Positions 56,556 through 64,000 of a stretch of 64,000 bases of DNA are shown here, piece after piece. The translations under genes and the position numbers were made by a program. Source of the stretch: Aotearoamyces nothofagi (taxonomy: Eukaryota > Ascomycota > Leotiomycetes > Leotiales > Tympanidaceae). The stretch covers positions 372,001-436,000 of the forward strand of contig JADDTR010000003.1 in assembly GCA_015345905.1 (NCBI GenBank), read 5' to 3'. Below the pieces are notes generated by a model that did not search any database, was not told the origin of the DNA, and saw only the letters and a list, made by a program, of their open reading frames with translations. How positions within the stretch are numbered: the first letter of the stretch is position 1; each line of letters begins with the position of its first letter.

Positions 56556-58136
56556 AAGAGATAATAAATCCCCGGGTGCCTGGCATCTAGATAATATCAC
56601 GCATACACGCGTACACACACTTCAAGAGATATCAGATCGGACGATAGAGAGAACTGGACGCTGAAGTTGTTTTAGCGTGCAACAAAACGACTTCTGCATG
56701 CACTTCCGACGCCAGCTAAGCATTTCATACAGTACATGGCGGGATCTAGTGCTGTTCGCCATGATCAGCATGGGGTTTTGGTAATCCGATGTCGATCTTG
56801 GCGTGAGGCTTCGTTGCTATTCTTATTACCTTGATGGCCTTGGGTCTGTCTAACATAGCACGGCATAGCATATAGCATAGCCGGGCTGCGACTCTCCTCC
56901 CGATTCCAATAGGCACCTTACCGCACCCTACCGCCCCCTACCGCACCTTCACCTCGCTGCCCGCCTGCTGTACTTGTATTGCACTGTACAGTACCTAAGG
57001 CTGGCTGGCTGGCACGCCGACACGCCAGGCACGAGAGTTTGGCGGGCGCAGTCGCTAAATTCCGTCCCTACGACGCCGCAGGTACAGCACCTGCCCGTGC
57101 TAACCTTACCCGCCGTGCCCGCCTCCCGCTGCCCGTTCGATGCCCGCTTCACTGCCCCAGTACCCAGCTTCGGCAATAAGGTTCTGTTGCATGCCAGCTC
57201 GAGAACGGGACGGGTACGGGCGCTTGCTTGGTTTGCGACGGCAATTAAGCTTCAATTGCCATTAGGGGCACCGTCAATTGCATTGCACAGCTTAATGCCT
57301 CCCGCAGTAGCCCTGCTCTGCTGCCGACAGGTCTCCCGCGGCCACCATGTCCTGCTTCTTACTGCTGTGCTGGGACGACGCATCTAATCCGAGGCACCGA
57401 TCCTCCATATGGGGCTCCCAAGCGCTGCACCGCCACCCCGCACCCCGAAGGCTGAATGCTGGCGCAGGCTGTGCTCACGCCGAACAGCACCGGCTCGCAC
57501 CCTAAGTGAGCCTATGGATCTGCCTTGCCGGGCAGTGCTACGGGTGCCTCATCTGGGTGCGGCTCTCTCTCACGACTCTCGGCCAGTACGTCCTGTCCAG
57601 GTGTCCAGGTGTCCAGGTGCCCAGCCCAGGCTGGTCCCATACGGTGAAGTGAGCCTGCAGTTTCCGCAGCTCTTCCTTGCCATTGCTGTGGGCGCCGTGT
57701 CCTTGCCCTAATTACAACCCCCCTCACTCATCGCCATCATCGCCATCATCGCCATCATCGCCATCATCACCAGCCCTAGTTCATTGCCCGTCCACGCCCC
57801 GTCCAAGGCGGTAAGGCTTATCTCACACTAAGCGCGCATTGAGACGCCCGCCCGACTCCGCTCTCCTCGCGATCATCAGCTCCCCGTTCTTCTACCCTCT
57901 CTCTACTACTTCCTCCAAGAAACGCCTGTCTATTCTATCCTGCTGCCTCTTCATGCAGCGCATATCTGAGCCAGGTGACTAGCTCGGCAAAAGTCTTATT
58001 TTGTCCTCTTCCTGAAGTGCACCATTCCATCCGAAGTGAACCGCCGTGCGACTCCCCAAGGCTGCAACATGTCCATCCCAGCCAGCAACCTTTCATAATC
58101 CCGCTCAGCTCATGCGACGCTCCTCCAGGGCCTTCT
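56556..58136. other. Gene-free, GC-rich leader/promoter region of the large C2H2 gene
   Basis: No gene recognised. It contains GTAC words (CACTGTACAGTACC near 56982), a CCGCAC/CCTACCGC repeat patch near 56921-56946, a CCAGGTGT repeat near 57595-57615 and a CATCATCGC array (57729-57772). Pyrimidine-rich sequence before 57975 fits a 5' leader. Confidence 0.5.
57729..57772. repeat. 9-bp tandem repeat (CATCATCGC)
   Basis: Four to five copies in the presumed leader region of the C2H2 gene downstream. Confidence 0.9.
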
Positions 58137-61100
58137 ATGATATCAGACCTGCTGCGCATACTTAGCCCGACACTAGCCATGTCTTCAACAGTCACCTCCT
58201 CTTCTCCCTCTTCTATTGACCCCCATCGGCTCTATGACCTAGCCGACTCCTCCACGCATTTCCCAACCCAAATGAGCACCACGCCTGGCGATGCTAGTCA
58301 TCTATCACCGTACTCTGTCCTTCAGCCATACAGCAATTCTTCAAGTCCTGGAAGCTTCAGCACGGCTGCCGAGCTGACCTCAGAGCAAGGCGGCTATAGC
58401 GATTATAGCCAGTATACCGTTGACGAATTCTACGGTGTCAACTTTGATGCTGGAGGGCAAGACATTGATTTGAATTCCATTATTGACGACATACCGTTGC
58501 CGACCACAGAGCTTCCGATCGAGGCGTATCTACCACAGGCACATCTTGAGAATACACAGCCCAACGAACCCATAACCACCTCCACCTACCCTATAAGTCC
58601 AGATCACACTATCTCAACGAACACCTCTTCTCCTAAAAGCGCACCAAACAAATATAGTACAGGAGCAGCCTCGCCATCATTCGAGCTCTCGAATGGATTG
58701 AGAAACACGTCACAGCCAACAATGTCAGTCAATAATAATCCTATAAATAGGACAGATCTTCAACCCACTTCAGACATGAGCAGAAGCAGCCATACAAGTG
58801 CCGAGGAAAGTAGTTCCAGTGCAATGCCTCACCTAGGCCATAGTCCTAGAGTAACATTGACTCACTGGGACGAATCGGAGCATCAGAAAGATATGAGTGA
58901 AGATCCCACATCAGCATATCGTGACTTCAATAAATCCAACCTAAATACTATCCAAACCGCTCAAGGGTCGAGCACATCTCGGCTGGCTACCTATCATGGC
59001 ATGAGAGGTAGCTGGGATATTGAGGAAGCCGTCGGACGAAAAGGTGTTGATCCTGAGAGGCGGAAATCGATATCAAATGTTGAAGTTTTCAACTTCAATG
59101 ATCAAGATGAGAAAGATCGTGTCGAAGCGAAGAACCGTGAGGTTGAAGAATGGAGATCACAAGCAGGGAATAGTACCGATACCGATGATGAGGAACAAAA
59201 ACCGGCCTCTTATAACTTATCTGCGCCAATTGCTGGCGTAAGGAGGAGAGCTAAAAGCGCCGGGGCACCTCTTGGACACGTTGGGCTGGGGTTTGGGTTC
59301 CCTGATCTCCGAGCTACTCCATTACACACGAAGGACCCCGAAGAAGGCCAGGGGATTAGGCCTGTCTCAGACTCTGAGAGCGAACATGAGAACAGGCTTA
59401 TCGAAGGACAAGTTTACTATAACCCCGGAGCGTTAGGACTCAACCCGGATGAATTAGAACTGATGAAACTGTCACGTCATTTCAACGATGCTGCAGCATA
59501 CCCAAATGCAATCAAGATGGCCACTCCAACCACAAACGCTAACGAGGTGATCGCCAAATGGAACAAGGCTGCAGACGGGTTCTCGATAATTTCTCGCTCT
59601 GCAACATGGGGAACACGCCGGCGTAGCGACCCCAGTGTCGCGGATATTGAATCTTTCAAGAATGGCGGCTTGTTAAAAAGGCTATCAATCGGCAGAGCAC
59701 AAGAGAAGAAGCCAGGGATCTTCGAAGAGTCATTTGGAAAACTATCGAATATCGTTCGTAAGAAGAGCGATTCAAATAAGCTTAAACGTACTCGCAGCGA
59801 TAAAGATGAGCGAGGGAGACCAGAGGCTACACCGGGTGGTAGGAAAGAGAGTGCAAGTGCAAGTAGCCTGGCACCTCCCCCGCGGTTACCTAGCCGGACC
59901 CGGCCAGCATCACCCCGACTTAACACGAACTTGGGCAATTCTCCTGGCCCGGGACAGTATCATTTCCGAAATGGATCCGCTAGTGCAACCATGGCAATGT
60001 CACCAAAAAACTCGTTTGGGTTCGTGGGCAAAGCAATTCGGCGTGCAAGAAGTAGAAGCGACTTGCATGACGACCCTAGCCAGGCAGGTATTGCAGGTCT
60101 TTGGAGAGCACAAGGTGGACCTCCACTGCCAACATTAGCTTCGCCACCAGTGGAAAATGAGGATATAAACCCCATAATAGAAGACACTAAACCCCAGGAG
60201 CACAGCGATTTCGAAGCCGAAGAAGAAGATGATGAGGATGCTGTGGATGAAGGGGATATGGGCATGGACTTCGACATACAAACACCTATCACTCCCAATT
60301 TTGCTGGATTTCATAACCACGTTTTAGAACTAAATCCAGACATGAATGACACCTACCTTATTGATCGGATTGCCCACCAGCAAGTTGTACGATACAAGGC
60401 GCTTTTGAAATGGCGCGTCGAACATTCCGGTGCTATGCTTAATGGCTCTTGCAATGCCGGCCAACATTGCATGTCTTTTGGCGGTCCTGTTACATACTTT
60501 GGCACAAAAGGAAAACCTCGCGAAGACAGTCATAGCAATGGTGACCTTCAAATTATTGGAGACGGTTCTGATAGCGACCCGAATCCAGAAGGCCAGCTCA
60601 CGGCAGAGAGCTTCCCACAGGGTGTACCCATGCCCTTAGCAAAAAGCCTTCCCGCCGAGTTTGAGTGTCAGTTGTGCTTTCGAGTTAAAAAGTTCACCAA
60701 ACCCTCTGACTGGACTAAACATGTACATGAAGATGTGCAGCCTTTTACCTGTACCTATTCAAGTTGCAAGGAACCGAAATCGTTCAAACGAAAGGCCGAC
60801 TGGGTCCGACATGAGAATGAACGTCATCGCCATCTCGAGTGGTGGACATGCCAGGTTGATGACTGCACACATAAGTGCTATCGCAAAGACAACTTTCTCC
60901 AGCATCTGGTCCGCGAGCATAAACTAACAGAACCTACCTCTAAAACGAAGGCCGCAATTAAGAAGGCACGTGGCAGCGACGAGCCAATTTGGCTCATGGT
61001 GAGAAACTGCCACCACGAGACTACAAATAGGCCACAAGATGAGCCATGCAAGTTCTGTGGAAAAGTTCTTACTAGCTGGAAAAAGCTGACAGTTCACCTG

Positions 61101-62096
61101 GCAAAACATATGGAGCATATCAGCCTTCCTGTTCTGAGACTCGTCAAGGACTCTCAGGTCGATGCCGATACGGTTATTAGTCCTGTAGAAGCTTTGCCCA
61201 TCCGTCAGGCCCTATCGCCAATGAACAGGCAACCTTCTGGGAGTCCAACGTTCTACAGCAGTGGCAATGGTATACCGCCAAACATGCAGTCAATAGCATT
61301 TTTATCAACTCCAATGTACCAGAGCTCGCCAACTACGGCCATGATACCGCAATTCAACGAATCTATCTTCTCTCAACCTTTCACCTCCACCGCCTCAATG
61401 GGATTTAACGTTCATGCACCGATTACTCCGCAACAGCAGCAACAAGGCCTCATGTTTGATGACGACGTTATTAATACATTTAATAACTTTGATACTATGG
61501 ACGCACATCTCAGTAACCCGCAGTCGCGTAACTATACTCCAATGGAGCACAGCCCCTTGCATGACCAACATGGGGATTTCACAACAGTGAACAGCCAGTC
61601 TTATAACAGCACATTACCGCAACAGCAAAGTTACACTTCTTACCCAACCTCGAATCATTCCCCATCTCCCGACCCTACTTACACTGCTCCGCAGCAGCAG
61701 CAACAATTCTCACCGTTTAGCCACACCCAAAGCCACAGCCTCACTCCTGAAGCAATGCCCATCAGCTTCTCTACAACATGCCACCATCCACAGCAGATTT
61801 CAGCATACTCAGCACATGGCAACATGCTTGCCATGGCCGACTCCACGGGACAGTATGCATTTACAGGAATGAGTGACTCAACAGGTGAAGGCTGGAAGAA
61901 TGCCCCAACACCTGTTAGCAATATCAGAAATCACAATAGCTCAGCTGGTAGTGCAGCATCGTTTTCTTCCAGTCCACAAAACGGAGGCTCGGAGTTTCTA
62001 CATTTACAGCAGATCGGACAACCAGGAGCCGGGAGCCGGGACATTAATCACTCCTACCCGCCGGCGTCGCGGAGCGGAAATAATTATCATTGTTGA
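58137..62096 (+). CDS. Large C2H2 zinc-finger protein, putative transcription factor
   Basis: Single exon of about 1,319 aa if it starts at the ATG at 58137; the in-frame ATG at 58179 (MSSTVTSSSPSS) is an equally good start. The N-terminal 800 residues are Ser/Thr/Pro-rich and disordered, with a basic patch near residues 550-640 and an acidic stretch (EAEEEDDEDAVDEGDMGMDF) near 695-720. From residue 842 comes a cluster of zinc fingers: FECQLCFRVKKFTKPSDWTK, FTCTYSSCKEPKSFKRKADW, WTCQVDDCTHKCYRKDNFLQ and CKFCGKVLTSWKKLTVHLAKH. Several have non-canonical spacing, a pattern seen in a fungal-specific class of large C2H2 proteins. The tail is Gln/Ser-rich (poly-Q patches near residues 1105 and 1190) and may be an activation region. 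Nuclear DNA binding is inferred from the fingers; targets are unknown. Confidence 0.85.
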   Translation: MISDLLRILSPTLAMSSTVTSSSPSSIDPHRLYDLADSSTHFPTQMSTTPGDASHLSPYSVLQPYSNSSSPGSFSTAAELTSEQGGYSDYSQYTVDEFYGVNFDAGGQDIDLNSIIDDIPLPTTELPIEAYLPQAHLENTQPNEPITTSTYPISPDHTISTNTSSPKSAPNKYSTGAASPSFELSNGLRNTSQPTMSVNNNPINRTDLQPTSDMSRSSHTSAEESSSSAMPHLGHSPRVTLTHWDESEHQKDMSEDPTSAYRDFNKSNLNTIQTAQGSSTSRLATYHGMRGSWDIEEAVGRKGVDPERRKSISNVEVFNFNDQDEKDRVEAKNREVEEWRSQAGNSTDTDDEEQKPASYNLSAPIAGVRRRAKSAGAPLGHVGLGFGFPDLRATPLHTKDPEEGQGIRPVSDSESEHENRLIEGQVYYNPGALGLNPDELELMKLSRHFNDAAAYPNAIKMATPTTNANEVIAKWNKAADGFSIISRSATWGTRRRSDPSVADIESFKNGGLLKRLSIGRAQEKKPGIFEESFGKLSNIVRKKSDSNKLKRTRSDKDERGRPEATPGGRKESASASSLAPPPRLPSRTRPASPRLNTNLGNSPGPGQYHFRNGSASATMAMSPKNSFGFVGKAIRRARSRSDLHDDPSQAGIAGLWRAQGGPPLPTLASPPVENEDINPIIEDTKPQEHSDFEAEEEDDEDAVDEGDMGMDFDIQTPITPNFAGFHNHVLELNPDMNDTYLIDRIAHQQVVRYKALLKWRVEHSGAMLNGSCNAGQHCMSFGGPVTYFGTKGKPREDSHSNGDLQIIGDGSDSDPNPEGQLTAESFPQGVPMPLAKSLPAEFECQLCFRVKKFTKPSDWTKHVHEDVQPFTCTYSSCKEPKSFKRKADWVRHENERHRHLEWWTCQVDDCTHKCYRKDNFLQHLVREHKLTEPTSKTKAAIKKARGSDEPIWLMVRNCHHETTNRPQDEPCKFCGKVLTSWKKLTVHLAKHMEHISLPVLRLVKDSQVDADTVISPVEALPIRQALSPMNRQPSGSPTFYSSGNGIPPNMQSIAFLSTPMYQSSPTTAMIPQFNESIFSQPFTSTASMGFNVHAPITPQQQQQGLMFDDDVINTFNNFDTMDAHLSNPQSRNYTPMEHSPLHDQHGDFTTVNSQSYNSTLPQQQSYTSYPTSNHSPSPDPTYTAPQQQQQFSPFSHTQSHSLTPEAMPISFSTTCHHPQQISAYSAHGNMLAMADSTGQYAFTGMSDSTGEGWKNAPTPVSNIRNHNSSAGSAASFSSSPQNGGSEFLHLQQIGQPGAGSRDINHSYPPASRSGNNYHC

Positions 62097-64000
62097 GACC
62101 TCATTACTGGGGTTTCCACATTCCTTTTATGATATGCCGAACGGCCGGGGTTCCCTTGCTATTTTCTTGTTCTATCTCTGTGCGTGTATACATATACCCC
62201 TGGACACCTTTCTTCCAAATAAATGAGCGAACACGAAAGTGATGGAGTACGTCGGGATGATATGTGGTTAGATAGATGGAGTTCGGGTTTTAGGATAGGG
62301 GGAATGGTTTTCTTTCACGCAGTTATAGACGGTTTTGAACGAATACATATGAATTATAAACAAGGCATGTCACATGTGAACGTCATGTTATAAATTTTGC
62401 GGGCATACATGGTTAAAAGAACAGCGTTGTCTATCGATATTTTGAGTAACCGTCGTCTATCAATTAATTAGCCCCTCTTCAGAATGCGAAGGGGGAAAAA
62501 GGGCCTCTTGCACATAACCGAGCCCCGCTATCGAGGTAGCAGAGACAGGAAAAAAGGGTGACACGCCTTGTGTTACAGATAGCGCGCCCGAATGGGTGCC
62601 AGAGGTGGCTTTGACCTGCCTGGGCGACACAAATAGGTCCATCCGTCAGCGTGATGCGCGACAGGCAGATCTCATTGCGGAAAGTGGAAAGCGACGACGG
62701 GCCTTGGCGTCGGGTGGGCTTTCTGCCCATATTGCCTGCCATGTTGCCTGCCATGTTGCCTGCCATGTTGCCTGCCATGTTGCCTGCCATGTTGCCTGCC
62801 ATGTTGCCTGCCCAGCATCCCAGGCTGGATATCCACTGTGGCTTGCACTGGGCGAGCTGGGCTGTTTGGCGCGAGCGGGTATCGAGCATGGCGCTGGGGG
62901 GTTGATTGGTCGTAGGGCGGCCGGGGATGAAGGGGGGAGGATCAGATCGGAGACTGGAGCTCGGCGTGCATGTGTGTGTGGTTGGCTGGGTGGCTTGTTG
63001 GGTGGGAAAGGCGCTTGGTGGGCTGTGTGTAGATGTATAGCACGGAACATGGGCATGTTGGAGACTTCGGGGTGCTAATAATAGTAGGAATATACTCACT
63101 CTCTAGGCATGAATGATGAATGAGTGAGTGAGTGATGATGGACCTGGATTCGAGACAGTAGAAATGCAAAAGGAGAAAAAAAGAAAAACATCTAACCAAT
63201 CAAGCGCTGAACGAAGCCGAAAAGAGCTCGGACATCTCTCTGCACTTGTGGGGGAAAAGAAGGATATTCTGCATGGGGCATGATATACGGGAAATGAGAT
63301 ATGGTTCGATGTTGGGAAGGCTGTTGAAGATAACGAAACACTGTCCCGTGATGTTGTACATGGGGATGATAGATGTTGAGAAGGCTGTTGAAGATAATGA
63401 GGCAAGTATCCCGTACCATACAGGACATGCCCTTGAGACTCGAGCATGCACTGTATCCGTATATAATTTGATACATATGCATGTGGATAAGCAGGCCATA
63501 TATGTACTATACCTAGGGCTGGGTGTTCCCGAACAGCACGGCAAACGATGCAGATCAAGTACTCGGGACAGGTACATGACAAGCACATGCTTGAGTATCT
63601 TAACTGCTCGTACAGAAACCAATGGCACTAAGGTAGGTAGGGACTGTACTGTACTAGGATACTGCACTGCACTGCACTGTACCATCAAGGCGATCCCGGA
63701 GCAGAGTCCCGTTAGGTATATCAATCAGTATGCTGTAGGTAGGTACTTGTACATCACAGAATGTGGATGCATCGATATGAATTAACAACGCCTACCTGGA
63801 CTCGAGTACAGCCGGGCTGTCTGTGTGCCGTTTGCCTATCAGCGCCGCGTGTAGTATGACAGCCGTCTCCGGACGTGTCGAGTTGCGATAACACGGACAT
63901 CTATCTCGATAAGACTTGACCTGCAGCTTGCATGTGAAATCGTGTTAGTGTTGGCTGTTTGTCTGTCATATGATCCAATATCACTCTTCGCAGTGTACAT
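62097..64000. other. Gene-free 3' flank with repeats
   Basis: No gene recognised. Besides the 12-bp array at 62728, there is a partial direct duplication (GAAGGCTGTTGAAGATAA twice, near 63317 and 63379) and a GTAC/ACTGC-rich patch near 63644-63682. Open frames on both strands follow the repeats and look artefactual. Confidence 0.5.
62728..62811. repeat. 12-bp minisatellite (CATGTTGCCTGC) x7
   Basis: Seven tandem units with starts every 12 bp from 62728; the first is a CATATT variant and the rest are identical. The 12-bp period keeps frames open on both strands (ACHV on plus, MAGN/WQAT-type on minus), producing spurious repetitive proteins. Confidence 0.95.

Noticed and set aside
1-64000. Search for LTR, LINE or virus-like coding remnants and CRISPR-like arrays
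   Set aside because: No reverse transcriptase, integrase or capsid-like motif was seen, and the regular repeats are short contiguous minisatellites without spacers.

Overview
This is a stretch of a filamentous ascomycete (Pezizomycotina) nuclear genome. The evidence is many short introns (45-60 bp, GT-AG with CTAAC/CTGAC-like branch sites), genes on both strands without operons, and families typical of that group: a Crz1-type C2H2 factor, a fungal rhodopsin-domain membrane protein, a GPI-anchored Cu-only SOD and a Dal5-type transporter. The class cannot be fixed from sequence alone. I rebuilt 17 protein-coding genes by joining exons by hand. All joins keep frame and restore recognisable family motifs.

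Layout. 1.6-5.8 kb: calcineurin-responsive factor Crz1, then an MDR oxidoreductase. 7.9-14.1 kb: a very large low-complexity protein rich in Trp-Gly/Lys repeats. 15.2-16.6 kb: rhodopsin-domain membrane protein. 16.7-21.8 kb: gene-free GC-rich DNA loaded with minisatellites. 21.9-22.7 kb: secreted Cu-only SOD. 25.1-35.6 kb: compact housekeeping block (V-ATPase subunit f, Mn-type CDF transporter, PI 4-kinase Stt4, proteasome beta-6). 36.8-41.1 kb: small heat-shock protein with heat-shock elements, then an RRM+YTH m6A-reader protein. 41.1-47.7 kb: second large gene-free repeat-rich island. 47.7-55.1 kb: methyltransferase, LSm6, Rad60/Esc2-like SUMO-like-domain protein, NmrA-like reductase, Dal5-type MFS transporter. 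56.2 kb: small remnant resembling an acyltransferase N-terminus. 58.1-62.1 kb: large C2H2 regulator. 62.1-64 kb: another repeat-bearing tail.

There is no biosynthetic cluster or single pathway. Shared themes are calcium/metal/stress handling (Crz1, Mn-CDF, SOD, Hsp20), membrane trafficking and vacuole (Stt4, V-ATPase f), and RNA handling (YTH, LSm6). Most unusual are the WG-repeat giant protein, two short coding exons (8 and 11 nt), two GC-AG introns, a pair of diverged foldback (MITE-like) elements sharing terminal inverted repeats, and minisatellite islands with a shared GTAC-rich vocabulary. No rRNA, tRNA, CRISPR, LTR or virus-like element was recognised.
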